NCBI GenBank assembly: GCA_902559035.1
Contig: CACEGG010000005.1
Coordinates: forward strand, 1 to 64,000
Direction: 5' to 3'
Length of the DNA: 64,000 nt
Source: an uncultured Bacteroidota bacterium
Lineage (GTDB): Bacteria; Bacteroidota; Bacteroidia; Flavobacteriales; Flavobacteriaceae
A program made the position numbers and the translations under genes. A model generated the notes under the pieces. It did no database searches and had not been told where the DNA came from. It saw only the letters and a list, made by a program, of their open reading frames with translations. Below, in pieces: positions 17,730 through 25,435 of the stretch (positions are counted from its first letter, which is position 1; every line of letters begins with the position of its first letter).

Positions 17730-18327
17730 TGAAAAAAATTTTCTCTTCAATTGATTTCCAAAGTAAAAGTGAAGCAATAGTGTTGAAAGGAGTCCATTTT
17801 TTAATAAATGAATCTAATTTTTTATTTGATAGATCTTTTATACTATAATTTATTTTTATACTGTTTAATAATGCTAAATCACCTTTGGAAAATACATCTG
17901 TCTTAAAAAGAATAAAAATTAAAAACATTTCTGCTGTCCACTTGCCTATTCCTTTTATTTGTGTCAGTTCTTTAATAACCCCTTTTTCATCTAAAGTTTT
18001 AAAATCGATCTTATTTTTAATAAAGTATGAATAGGTATTTTTAATATAATTCACTTTTCTATGAGAAATTCCAATGCTCTGCATCTCTGAATCATCAATA
18101 TTGATAATTTCTTTACTGGTTTTATTTAAGATTAAGTTTAAAAATCTTCCTTTTATTGTTATTGCTGCTTTAAAACTAACCTGTTGCTCTATAATCAATA
18201 ATGATATCGCTTTAGCAAAATCTTTATCATATCTATCCGTCAATGTTACTTGATTTCCAAGTTTCTTAATTAAAAAAGACATGACCTCGTCTTTTCTCAG
18301 ATGATCAAATGCTTGAGAAAAATTCAA
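17713..18327 (-). CDS. DNA-3-methyladenine glycosylase, AlkA/HhH-GPD family
   Basis: Base-excision DNA glycosylase of 204 aa that removes alkylated purines. It has IIEQQVSFKAA (45-55), typical of AlkA-type enzymes, the helix-hairpin-helix LTQIKGIGKWTAEM (121-134) and the catalytic Asp150 in FSKGDLALLNSI. There are no Cys ligands for an Fe-S cluster, separating it from Nth/MutY. The N-terminal extra domain of E. coli AlkA is missing, as in the compact Mag1-type enzymes. It is the third gene of a minus-strand unit, 9 bases after a DUF2834 gene. Its last codons overlap the T-tract repeat. Confidence 0.9.
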   Translation of the reverse strand: MNFSQAFDHLRKDEVMSFLIKKLGNQVTLTDRYDKDFAKAISLLIIEQQVSFKAAITIKGRFLNLILNKTSKEIINIDDSEMQSIGISHRKVNYIKNTYSYFIKNKIDFKTLDEKGVIKELTQIKGIGKWTAEMFLIFILFKTDVFSKGDLALLNSIKINYSIKDLSNKKLDSFIKKWTPFNTIASLLLWKSIEEKIFFNKTQK

Positions 18328-18336
18328 AATGAAAAT

Positions 18337-18642
18337 CTATTTTTTATCGTGAGTGTCATAAAGATATAACGGGAAAGCAAGTGAGAACCCAACTAAAAAT
18401 AGGCATACTATATATTTAAGAATTTTTAAATTATTTTTTTTTGATTGATAAATTAGAAAAATCAAGAAAGCAGTTGCTGCAACTGTCAGATCCATGGCAA
18501 TCATTGAAACTGGATAAGAGCCAAAAAAAATGTCGTTCCAAAACCCTTCCATTGACCAATTATTATTTGAAAGAAAATTTATCAAATGATAATAGGGTAA
18601 AACAATTCCTAGAATACACAATAAAAAATATAATTTTTTCAT
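18337..18642 (-). CDS. DUF2834-family small membrane protein
   Basis: A 101-aa protein with three TM segments (about residues 4-22, 47-64, 73-92). The pattern YFLLCILGIVLPYYHLINF, then GFWNDIFFGSYPVSMIAMDLTVAATAFLIFLIYQ is typical of DUF2834. No function is known for the family. Its ATG overlaps the TGA of the upstream 59-aa ORF, and the glycosylase gene follows after 9 bases, so the three form one operon. There is no sign of enzymatic residues. Confidence 0.8.
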   Translation of the reverse strand: MKKLYFLLCILGIVLPYYHLINFLSNNNWSMEGFWNDIFFGSYPVSMIAMDLTVAATAFLIFLIYQSKKNNLKILKYIVCLFLVGFSLAFPLYLYDTHDKK

Positions 18643-18818
18643 TTCTTTTTCTTTTTAGCTAGAATTTCTTTTATCTGTTTCTTAATTTTATTAATCCTCA
18701 TTTTTCTGAATTCTACTTTTGAGGTATTTCCACTAATTTCAGTCCTTGATATTCTTTTTTTTAGTTGATTGATTTTGTGCCCTAATTTGGATATGTCATC
18801 TTTTTTTAATTTCCCCAT
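18639..18818 (-). CDS. 59-aa Lys-rich basic protein
   Basis: A short frame beginning MGKLKKDDIS and ending in a run of five lysines encodes 59 aa with about 19 Lys and 5 Arg, no hydrophobic segment, and a heptad-like pattern in the centre (LGHKINQLKKRI) that may be helical. The stop codon overlaps the start of the DUF2834 gene (ATGA), a sign of translational coupling. A -7/-33 pair lies just upstream. The very basic character suggests nucleic-acid binding, but that is inference. No family is recognised. Confidence 0.6.
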   Translation of the reverse strand: MGKLKKDDISKLGHKINQLKKRISRTEISGNTSKVEFRKMRINKIKKQIKEILAKKKKK

Positions 18819-18844
18819 TTTTGTAAAAATTAAACGTTATTACC

Positions 18845-18871
18845 TAAAGTTAGTAAATCAATTGCATACAA
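18845..18871 (-). promoter_or_regulatory. Minus-strand promoter for the 59-aa/DUF2834/AlkA unit
   Basis: Reading the minus strand, TTG (18871-18869) is followed after 16 bases by TAACTTTA (18852-18845), one base off the TAnnTTTG pattern, and the start codon comes 26 bases later. It overlaps the divergent promoter of the dioxygenase gene. Confidence 0.4.
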
Positions 18872-18890
18872 TAAAGAATTACTATATTTA
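18862..18890 (+). promoter_or_regulatory. Promoter of the indoleamine-dioxygenase-like gene
   Basis: TTG (18862-18864), an 18-base spacer and TATATTTA (18883-18890), one mismatch from TAnnTTTG, sit 20 bases before the start codon. It overlaps the minus-strand promoter, so the two transcripts may compete. Confidence 0.45.
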
Positions 18891-18909
18891 TTAAAACAAC
18901 TACTTAAAT

Positions 18910-20334
18910 ATGGGGTTTATAAAAAAAGAATATTCTGACGGGTTCTTTAATGTTGGAAAGAAAAATGGATTTCTTCCTCAGCAAAAACCACTTGAAACTT
19001 TACCTAAAAGATATTCAAAGCTTCAGGAAATTTTAGATAATATGCCTGTTAAAATCAATGATAAGTCAGGTTACTTAGATCATCCAGGTCAAATTCATAA
19101 AGAGGTTAATAGTCTTCCCAATTATTATGAAAAGGTTTGTGCTGAATTAGATATAATGATTATTCAAGCTTTGTATAGAGGGTATTGTTTTTTAGCATCT
19201 GCTTATACTTTAGAACCCTCGTTTCAACATTTTAGAAAAACAGGAAATTATGGGAAAGCGACAAGTTTTTTGCCTAAGCAAATTGCCCAGCCCTTTGTAG
19301 AAGTTTCCAAAAAACTTGATGTGTACCCTTGGCTAGATTATCACTACGCATATTCATTAGGAAATTTCAAAAAAATTGATCAAAAAGGAGATCACAAATG
19401 GTCAAATTTGGATATGTGTGTTCGTTTTTCTGGTCAACCTGATGAAGTCGGATTTATCATGTTACATGTAGATATTAATCAACATTCTCCTAGTCTTGTA
19501 GGTTCAGTTATTGACGTATTACATGCTTTAAATAATAACGATACTGATGCTGCTATAAAGTCACTTAAAGAAAATCATGATACTATGAAGCTAATGAATA
19601 GCAGTAGACGAGAAATGTGGAAAGCATCTAGATGGAATCATTATAATGATTTTAGAGTTTTTATTATGGGTGTAAAAGGTAATGAAGAATTATTTGGAGA
19701 CGGAGTTATTTATGATGGAGTGTGGGATGAGCCTAAACAGTTTAGAGGCCAAACGGGGGCTCAAGACGATATAATTCCCATGGAAGATATTTTTAGTGGT
19801 GTAATTAAACATTACCCAAAAAACGAGTTAACGAAATATTTATTAGACTTAAGAAGTTATAGACCAAAATGTATTCAACAGTTTTTTAAAGATTTAGAAG
19901 AAACAGTCTTAAGCTTAAGTAATGATGGTATTTCCTCAATTTTGTTTGAACAAAAGAATTTTAACGGACTTAGTTATTTATTAGGAATTTTAGAAGAGAT
20001 ATATCATTTTAGAAATGGTCATTGGCAATTCGTTCAAAAATATATTATGGCTAATACTAAGTATGCAAAAGCAACAGGTGGGACACCAATTATAAGTTGG
20101 TTACCTAATCAAATGAAAGCAGTAATGAATGAAATGAAAAACGTTATTAAATTAATTGGAAACAACAAACTTCATGATGCTTCTGCTAAACTTTATATTG
20201 AAGTTAAAAATAATATAGACAGAAAGGTAGATTTACTTAATCACCAACTTGAAATAATTAACAAGAAAACTTTTTCAGCAAAAAAAGTATTTGATCTTAA
20301 TGAAAAATACAATCTATCTGATAAATCAAATTAA
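18910..20334 (+). CDS. Indoleamine 2,3-dioxygenase-like heme protein
   Basis: A 474-aa protein of the IDO family, which opens the indole ring of tryptophan using heme and O2. Family signatures are IQALYRGYCFLASAYTLEP (from ~85), the distal-pocket motif QFRGQTGAQDDIIP (277-290), RPKCIQQFFKDLE (318-330), the proximal heme ligand His371 in NGHWQFVQKYI and the substrate-binding ATGGTPIISWLPNQ (388-401). The Ser of the GTGG/S motif is retained as a T-G-G-T variant. No other kynurenine-pathway genes are in the window, so substrate and role are open. It is convergent, by 4 bases overlap, with the asparaginase-like gene. Confidence 0.85.
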   Translation: MGFIKKEYSDGFFNVGKKNGFLPQQKPLETLPKRYSKLQEILDNMPVKINDKSGYLDHPGQIHKEVNSLPNYYEKVCAELDIMIIQALYRGYCFLASAYTLEPSFQHFRKTGNYGKATSFLPKQIAQPFVEVSKKLDVYPWLDYHYAYSLGNFKKIDQKGDHKWSNLDMCVRFSGQPDEVGFIMLHVDINQHSPSLVGSVIDVLHALNNNDTDAAIKSLKENHDTMKLMNSSRREMWKASRWNHYNDFRVFIMGVKGNEELFGDGVIYDGVWDEPKQFRGQTGAQDDIIPMEDIFSGVIKHYPKNELTKYLLDLRSYRPKCIQQFFKDLEETVLSLSNDGISSILFEQKNFNGLSYLLGILEEIYHFRNGHWQFVQKYIMANTKYAKATGGTPIISWLPNQMKAVMNEMKNVIKLIGNNKLHDASAKLYIEVKNNIDRKVDLLNHQLEIINKKTFSAKKVFDLNEKYNLSDKSN

Positions 20335-20837
20335 TTTTTCTTTTTAAAGAATCCTTCCTTAGTATTTTTTAATACATTATTTGGGTTGAAGTATTGCCCT
20401 TGCATAGTTATGTAAACTCCATTTTTTAATGATTGAGCAAAAGATAAAGCACAGCCTAAATTAAAAAAACCATCTGATGAACTTCCAAATGCGTATGGAA
20501 TCATAGCTCCAGTAAGTATTATTGTTTTTCCAATAATTTCTGCTTTTTGAATTTTTTTAGCACTTTCAACTATTCTGTCCGTTCCGTGTGTAATAACTAT
20601 TTTATTTGATTCACATTCAATACAATTAGTAATTATATTATCAATATGAGATTGATCCATTTCTAAACTGTCGATCATCATAAGAGTTTTAACATTTACA
20701 TCTAAATGACAACGGCTTCTTTTGAGCATTTCAGGAATATGTGTTTTTTCAAAATATAAGTCACCATTTATATAGTCATAACTTTTATCAAAAGTTCCTC
20801 CAGTTATAAAAATTTGAATTGAATTGTTTTGACTCAT
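20331..20837 (-). CDS. Asparaginase-like protein, N-terminal domain only
   Basis: A 168-aa protein matching only the N-terminal domain of type I/II L-asparaginases (which are ~330 aa). The two catalytic threonine motifs are present: TGGTF (12-16) and THGTD (83-87), and also TGAMIPYAFGSSDG-type sequence (TGAMIPYAFGSSSDG). The C-terminal domain that completes the active site in the tetramer is absent. Stand-alone domains of this size recur in Bacteroidota, so it is probably not a broken gene. Its start overlaps the stop of the upstream EEP-family gene by 4 bases (ATGA). Catalytic ability is doubtful. Confidence 0.82.
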   Translation of the reverse strand: MSQNNSIQIFITGGTFDKSYDYINGDLYFEKTHIPEMLKRSRCHLDVNVKTLMMIDSLEMDQSHIDNIITNCIECESNKIVITHGTDRIVESAKKIQKAEIIGKTIILTGAMIPYAFGSSSDGFFNLGCALSFAQSLKNGVYITMQGQYFNPNNVLKNTKEGFFKKKN

Positions 20838-21874
20838 TTAATTTCTTGTGCTAGTAAAATGTATATTGGGAAATGATCACTATATCCACCTAAAAATTTT
20901 CCCCCTGCAAAACTTTTGAATGGATAACCCTCATATTTACCCTCAGAATTTATCAAATATTTTTTGTTAAAAACCCCAGCTTTTAAAAAAAATATTCCAG
21001 AGTCGTCCAATAGTTGGTTAGAAATCATTATTTGATCAATCATGTCCCACTTTCCACGATATCTATAAGTCCCATAACCTTTCTTAAATAATTCCTCAGT
21101 TGGGTTATATAGTTGATTTTGTTTTGTTCTAGTTTTATTAGAGTTTGTTAATAGTATTGGTTTGACACTTTTATCTGTTGGGTTATCGTTAAAATCTCCC
21201 ATATTTATAATTTTTGCGTTTGGGTTAGTTGATAATATTGAGTCAATTATTTTTCTATTTAGGATTCCAGCCTTAATTCTTCCTGGTTCACTTCTCATCA
21301 TACCTCCAGCTCTACTTGGCCAATGATTAACTATAAAATGAATCATTTCATTATCTAAAAACCCCGAAACCAATAGGTGATCTCTTGTATAATCAGTATC
21401 ACCATTTTTTCTCGTTAAATACAAGGGATAAGCTTTAGCAAAAGTGGGTCTAAATTTAGATCGTTTAAAAAGAAGAGCTACATCAACTCCTCGTTCATCA
21501 GGTGAATCAAAATGTGCTATTGAATAACCTTGTTTAATTAATTCTTTATTTTTTAATAGGTCAATAAGGACATTTTTATTTTCGATTTCACAAAGACCTA
21601 CAATGGATGGAGAAGTGCCAACAATATCTTTTCCAATTTCTGAAATAACTTTGGCAATGTTTTGAGATTTCATTTTATAAATTTCATCAGTCCATTTATC
21701 TTTCCCGTCTGGTGTTCTATCATCATCATTAGTTTTAGGATCATTAACAGTATCAAATAAATTTTCAACATTGTAAAATGCTACTGTATTAACACTATAT
21801 TTTTTTGTTGGATCTAATTGAGACCAACATGTAAATGAAATAAGGAAAATTAATAAAGAGAGAGTTCTGTACAT
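20834..21874 (-). CDS. Secreted endonuclease/exonuclease/phosphatase-family protein
   Basis: A 346-aa exported metal-dependent phosphodiesterase fold. Residues 1-18 form a signal peptide (MYRTLSLLIFLISFTCWS). EEP motifs in order: FYNVENLFD (Asn35, Glu37), the VGLCEIEN strand for the metal-binding Glu, VNHWPSRAGG with the catalytic His, NMGDFNDNPTD, and YSDHFPI (Asp333/His334). Length fits the Bacteroidota group annotated as secreted nucleases or endonuclease-like hydrolases. It probably cleaves extracellular nucleic acids or phosphate esters for phosphorus acquisition, though this is inference. It is followed by the asparaginase-like gene in the same operon. Confidence 0.88.
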   Translation of the reverse strand: MYRTLSLLIFLISFTCWSQLDPTKKYSVNTVAFYNVENLFDTVNDPKTNDDDRTPDGKDKWTDEIYKMKSQNIAKVISEIGKDIVGTSPSIVGLCEIENKNVLIDLLKNKELIKQGYSIAHFDSPDERGVDVALLFKRSKFRPTFAKAYPLYLTRKNGDTDYTRDHLLVSGFLDNEMIHFIVNHWPSRAGGMMRSEPGRIKAGILNRKIIDSILSTNPNAKIINMGDFNDNPTDKSVKPILLTNSNKTRTKQNQLYNPTEELFKKGYGTYRYRGKWDMIDQIMISNQLLDDSGIFFLKAGVFNKKYLINSEGKYEGYPFKSFAGGKFLGGYSDHFPIYILLAQEIK

Positions 21875-21996
21875 AAAATTAAATTACAAATATTTTTTTA
21901 TATGAGTCATAGCATTAATTATTAAACATACCGTATCGAATGTTTAAACAATTTTTTATATTTTTATGAAAATCAACACTAAAAATTAAAAATATT

Positions 21997-22767
21997 ATGA
22001 AAAAAATTAATTTAATAATTGCTTTACTATTTTCTGCAATTACTTATTCACAGATTATTAATTACACATCTATTAGGCTAGAGGATGGTCAAGATGCTGA
22101 TTACATTAAATATGAAGAATTTTGGTCAAAAATTCACAAACAAGCCATTGAAGATGGTTTAGAGAATGGATGGATGATTTGGGAGGTTGTACCAATTGAA
22201 GGTGATGAAAATGCTGCTAATCAACCTGATTTTTTAGTTATGCAAATATTTCAAGATTCAGTTCAATTAAATAAAGAATTGGATTATTATAAACTAGGCA
22301 GAAGTGTTTACAATAAATTATCAAAGAAAAAGTTTGATAAAATATGGGAAGGGGGTCCATTTGGGACTAGAAATTTTTATCAACTTGAAAGATTAGATAA
22401 TACAAGATGGATTTTTGGAGAAGTTGAAATAGGAACAGTAGCAACATTAAATGCATTTAAACAATTAGAAGATACTTACGAGCAGTATGAAATGGAGTTC
22501 TATAAAAAATGGCATAATAAAGGCATTTTGAACGGAGCAAGAAAGTGGTGGGAGCTTAATAAAGTATTATCGAGTAGTGAGAATGGAAATAAAGAAATAA
22601 CACATGTAACACTTGATATTATGGGTAGAGAAATACCTGAAGAAGAAGCTGAAGAAGCTTGGGGAAATCCAACATTTACTGATAGAATGATGTGGAATAA
22701 TGGATCCAAAACTAGAGAAATGATCAATCAAGTTAATCTAAAACTCGTAATGTATAGATTTAAATAG
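21997..22767 (+). CDS. Exported protein of unknown function
   Basis: A 256-aa protein with a signal peptide (MKKINLIIALLFSAITYSQ, about 19 aa). The mature part is rich in Trp and acidic residues and has two similar halves suggestive of a repeated alpha-beta (dimeric ferredoxin-like) fold: SIRLEDGQDADYIKYEEFWSKIH...GWMIWEVVP and GEVEIGTVATLNAFKQLEDTYEQYEMEFYKKWH...KWWELNKVL. No catalytic residues or known domain can be named. A strong bidirectional terminator follows. Similar uncharacterised proteins occur in marine Flavobacteriia. Single-gene transcript. Confidence 0.7.
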   Translation: MKKINLIIALLFSAITYSQIINYTSIRLEDGQDADYIKYEEFWSKIHKQAIEDGLENGWMIWEVVPIEGDENAANQPDFLVMQIFQDSVQLNKELDYYKLGRSVYNKLSKKKFDKIWEGGPFGTRNFYQLERLDNTRWIFGEVEIGTVATLNAFKQLEDTYEQYEMEFYKKWHNKGILNGARKWWELNKVLSSSENGNKEITHVTLDIMGREIPEEEAEEAWGNPTFTDRMMWNNGSKTREMINQVNLKLVMYRFK

Positions 22768-22793
22768 TTTAACTAACCAAGTTATTTTAAACC

Positions 22794-22826
22794 AAAAAGC
22801 CTGCTTAAAAACTAAGCAGGCTTTTT
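22794..22826. terminator. Strong bidirectional intrinsic terminator
   Basis: A perfect 14-bp stem AAAAAGCCTGCTTA (22794-22807)/TAAGCAGGCTTTTT (22813-22826) with an AAAAC loop has A and T runs on both sides. It closes the convergent genes at 21997-22767 (+) and 22850-23044 (-). Confidence 0.92.
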
Positions 22827-22849
22827 AATTTTTGGTTAATAATCTATGA

Positions 22850-23044
22850 TTATTTTCCTTTTACGAATGGTAATCCAGTTTTTGGACTCTCAACAACTTG
22901 TTTTCCAGCTGGTAAGTCACAAGCTTCAGCTCTTTCGTCTTTGGCGAAGTAATAAATAGTTTGGTTTCTACCTCCTTTTAATTCTACATCTTTTGAATGT
23001 AAAAAGTAAGTTTTTCCTTTACTGTTTGTGTGTTTGTATCCCAT
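22850..23044 (-). CDS. Small conserved protein (64 aa)
   Basis: A 64-aa soluble protein with the pattern MGYKHTNSKGKTYFLHSKDVELKG, then TIYYFAKDERAEACDLPAGKQVVESPKTGLPFVKG. It resembles small uncharacterised bacterial proteins that begin M-x-Y-x-H-T-N-S-x-G-x-x-Y-x-L-H and end in TGLPxLK. No enzymatic motif; strand-rich with a possible zinc-less beta fold. It is monocistronic, ends at a strong terminator, and its 5' side is the 346-base gap before the next gene. Function unknown, but conservation of the pattern supports it as real. Confidence 0.75.
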   Translation of the reverse strand: MGYKHTNSKGKTYFLHSKDVELKGGRNQTIYYFAKDERAEACDLPAGKQVVESPKTGLPFVKGK

Positions 23045-23390
23045 TGTATTAGTTTTTAGTTAAACATTAATTTATACTAATCTATAAAAAATTATTCTTA
23101 TCTGAAGATATTTTATCTTCTCTGGAAAAAAATATTGTTAATTACTTTTTTTTTAAAAATTTTAAAAATTCTTTAACTATATCTTTTCAAGAAAATTAAA
23201 TTTTTTATTATTTTTATAAATTACTGTAAATCAGCACATTAAGTCACATTTAATTAAATAAACATTTTTCAAGTAGTTTGTTTTTTTTACAGATGTACAA
23301 CAGGGATAAAAATTTTATGTTTTTTAAAATTGTTGACAACTATTATCTTTATGATGAGTAAAATCATACTTTTTAATCAGTTTAATTATT
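23045..23390. other. AT-rich intergenic region with no further gene seen
   Basis: This 346-base gap lies between two divergently transcribed genes, so it should hold promoters for both. I see a hairpin GAAGATA (23104-23110)/TATCTTC (23114-23120) and the short palindrome GTTGACAAC (about 23330-23338) upstream of the plus-strand gene. No complete -33/-7 pair with proper spacing and no RNA gene could be supported. Confidence 0.5.
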
Positions 23391-23900
23391 ATGTTACATA
23401 AAAAAATACTGTTTTTTGCTTTTTTCTTTATTTCTTTTAATTTGTTATCACAAACCATTACAAACCAAGAAATTAAAAATCTAGCATTTGAAATTATTAA
23501 GGATTCTAAAAATTCTGTATTAGTGACTATAGATTCGCTTGGAAAGCCAACTAGTAGAATAATGGATCATCATATCATAAGTAAGGAACTAAATATCTAT
23601 TTGGTTACAAATCCTCTTTCTAGAAAAGTTAATCACTTGAGATTTAATTCATCTATTTCAATAAACTTTCAATCCCCAGATGGAAAAAATTATGTTTCAA
23701 TTAATGGGATAGGAATTTTAATAGATGATCTTAATTTAAAAACAAAATACTGGAAAAATGAGTGGACACCTTATTACAATAATATAGAAACTGATTGCAT
23801 TCTAATTCAAATCGTCCCTGACAGTTTAGAGTTGGTTAGTTTGTCTAACTATATTATTGGTGACCCTAAAACATGGAAACCAAAAACTATAACTTTTTAA
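23391..23900 (+). CDS. Exported pyridoxamine-5'-phosphate-oxidase-fold protein
   Basis: A 169-aa protein with an N-terminal signal peptide (to about residue 20, FNLLSQ) and a split-barrel flavin-binding fold like PNPOx or general stress protein 26. Matching features are NSVLVTIDSLGKPTSRIMDHH, LNIYLVTNPLSRKVNHLRFNSSISINFQ and GIGILIDDLNLKTKYWKNEWTPYY. FMN/F420-dependent relatives are cytoplasmic, so a periplasmic location is unusual; a heme or flavin ligand cannot be assigned. It is convergent with the fucosidase gene, 1 base apart. Role unknown. Confidence 0.8.
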   Translation: MLHKKILFFAFFFISFNLLSQTITNQEIKNLAFEIIKDSKNSVLVTIDSLGKPTSRIMDHHIISKELNIYLVTNPLSRKVNHLRFNSSISINFQSPDGKNYVSINGIGILIDDLNLKTKYWKNEWTPYYNNIETDCILIQIVPDSLELVSLSNYIIGDPKTWKPKTITF

Positions 23901-23901
23901 G

Positions 23902-25227
23902 TTAAATTTTTACATCCACCTCTAAGATTGTATCAATATTATTTATTTTTTCTTTATCTAAATAGATTTTTAAACTATTTTGTTTGTAAGAATATTTTAC
24001 TTTTTGGTTAGATCCAAAATATTTTATGGACCTAATTTTTTCATCGAAATTTTCTAATACTATATTTTCTTTTGATGAATCTAGCACATGTAAAAACACT
24101 TTACCATCCTTTCTAGTCGAAACTAATTGATCAGTTGGATCTATAGGTCCTTTTCTTGTACGGTATATCGTTTCACCATATTTTTTGACCCATTTTCCTA
24201 TTTTTTCAAGTGAATTAATGTGTTCTTCTTGAATTTCACCATTGGGCATAGGACCCACATTTAAAAGAAGATTACTTCCATATCCTGCTGCTTTAATTAG
24301 ATATTGAATTAATTCTTTTTCTGATTTATGCTTACGATCCTTAAGGTTGAATCCCCATGATCCATTTATAGTTTCACATACTTCTAATGGCAAATTACCT
24401 ATATCATTTTTTGAGGTTGCAAAATCTTTAGTTCCCTTTCCAGGAAGATCTTTTTCAAACATTTGAAAATCCTCACCTGGATTTGGAGCTAAGTGGTGAT
24501 TACTACCAATAAGTGCATGAGGCTGTAGTTTATGAATTAAATCGTAAACCTCCTTAAGTTTAAAATCTACATTAATTTTTCCAAATCTTTTACCATCCCA
24601 TTCATGTTGATCCCATTGTCCATCAAACCATATGCCTCCAATTTTACCGTAATTTGTTAAAAGTTCGGTTAATTGTGCTTTCATGAAATCTATATAATTC
24701 TCCCATTTGCCCTCACCTCTTCCATTTATTCCTAATCCTGTTCTTCCTCTTGGAAAATAATCGTCCCTATACCAATCCAACTGTGAGTAATAAAAAAATA
24801 ATTTTATATCATGTTTTCTACAGGCTTCGGCAAGCAATTTGAGGATATCCTTTCCATATGGAGTCTTCTTTACAATATTATAATCTGAAGCATTTGAGTC
24901 AAACATTGAAAATCCATCATGATGTCTACTAGTGATAGTTATGTATTTCATCCCTGTATTTTTTGCCATTAAAACCCATTTTTCTGCATCGTATTTAGTA
25001 GGATTAAAAAATTTGGGTAGTCTTTCATATTCTGATTTTGATATGTTTTGATTATTCATTACCCATTCACCATCACCTAGAATACTATATACTCCCCAAT
25101 GAATAAAAAGTCCAAATTTTGCATCTTGAAACCATTCCCTTGCCTCTAAATTTTCTTTTGATGGCTTATATTGTGCATTATTAATTATGGAAGTAAATAA
25201 TAGAATTATCAGGATATATTTTTTCAT
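23902..25227 (-). CDS. Alpha-L-fucosidase, GH29 family
   Basis: Secreted exo-glycosidase of 441 aa that releases alpha-L-fucose from glycans. Signal peptide residues 1-18 (to NNAQ). GH29 motifs: FGLFIHWGVYS (38-48), TSRHHDGFSMF (99-109), the nucleophile Asp202 in GGIWFDGQWD, and NGSWGF near the middle, ending with a C-terminal beta-sandwich domain. Length is typical for the smaller GH29 enzymes. Likely substrates are fucosylated algal or glycoprotein chains. No sulfatase or SusC/D gene is adjacent. Next to the YdjC-type deacetylase and small membrane gene on the other side. Confidence 0.93.
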   Translation of the reverse strand: MKKYILIILLFTSIINNAQYKPSKENLEAREWFQDAKFGLFIHWGVYSILGDGEWVMNNQNISKSEYERLPKFFNPTKYDAEKWVLMAKNTGMKYITITSRHHDGFSMFDSNASDYNIVKKTPYGKDILKLLAEACRKHDIKLFFYYSQLDWYRDDYFPRGRTGLGINGRGEGKWENYIDFMKAQLTELLTNYGKIGGIWFDGQWDQHEWDGKRFGKINVDFKLKEVYDLIHKLQPHALIGSNHHLAPNPGEDFQMFEKDLPGKGTKDFATSKNDIGNLPLEVCETINGSWGFNLKDRKHKSEKELIQYLIKAAGYGSNLLLNVGPMPNGEIQEEHINSLEKIGKWVKKYGETIYRTRKGPIDPTDQLVSTRKDGKVFLHVLDSSKENIVLENFDEKIRSIKYFGSNQKVKYSYKQNSLKIYLDKEKINNIDTILEVDVKI

Positions 25228-25258
25228 TGTAATAGAGTTAATTGTATATTTAATTTAT

Positions 25259-25432
25259 ATGAAAATACTAAAATGGTTTTTATTTGTGCTATGTACCATA
25301 TTGTGCATAGTTAGCTTGGTTGTAGTTTATTTAATGTATAGTAACTTATCTTTTATTGACTATCCTTATGTCATTTCAGCTTTAGTTAATGCTATTGCAG
25401 CGACTTTGGCTTACAATTATAAAGTAAAATAA
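25259..25432 (+). CDS. 57-aa two-TM membrane protein
   Basis: A frame starting at ATG 25259 encodes 57 aa with two hydrophobic helices (about residues 5-27 and 34-51) and a short Lys-rich tail. The frame is open further upstream to 25187, but that extension crosses the start of the fucosidase gene on the other strand, so the internal ATG is preferred. It is convergent with the deacetylase gene (3 bases between stops). No family is recognised. Small size makes it uncertain, though the open frame and membrane pattern support expression. Confidence 0.5.
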   Translation: MKILKWFLFVLCTILCIVSLVVVYLMYSNLSFIDYPYVISALVNAIAATLAYNYKVK

Positions 25433-25435
25433 ACT

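Noticed and set aside
17648-17848. Open frame of 66 aa over the T-tract repeat
   Set aside because: It consists of F/L-rich translation of T-runs and overlaps the glycosylase gene on the other strand; it is a by-product of the repeat.
25187-25258. Upstream extension of the 57-aa membrane protein to a start at 25187
   Set aside because: The extension overlaps the signal-peptide region of the fucosidase gene on the other strand; the internal ATG at 25259 gives a cleaner two-TM protein.
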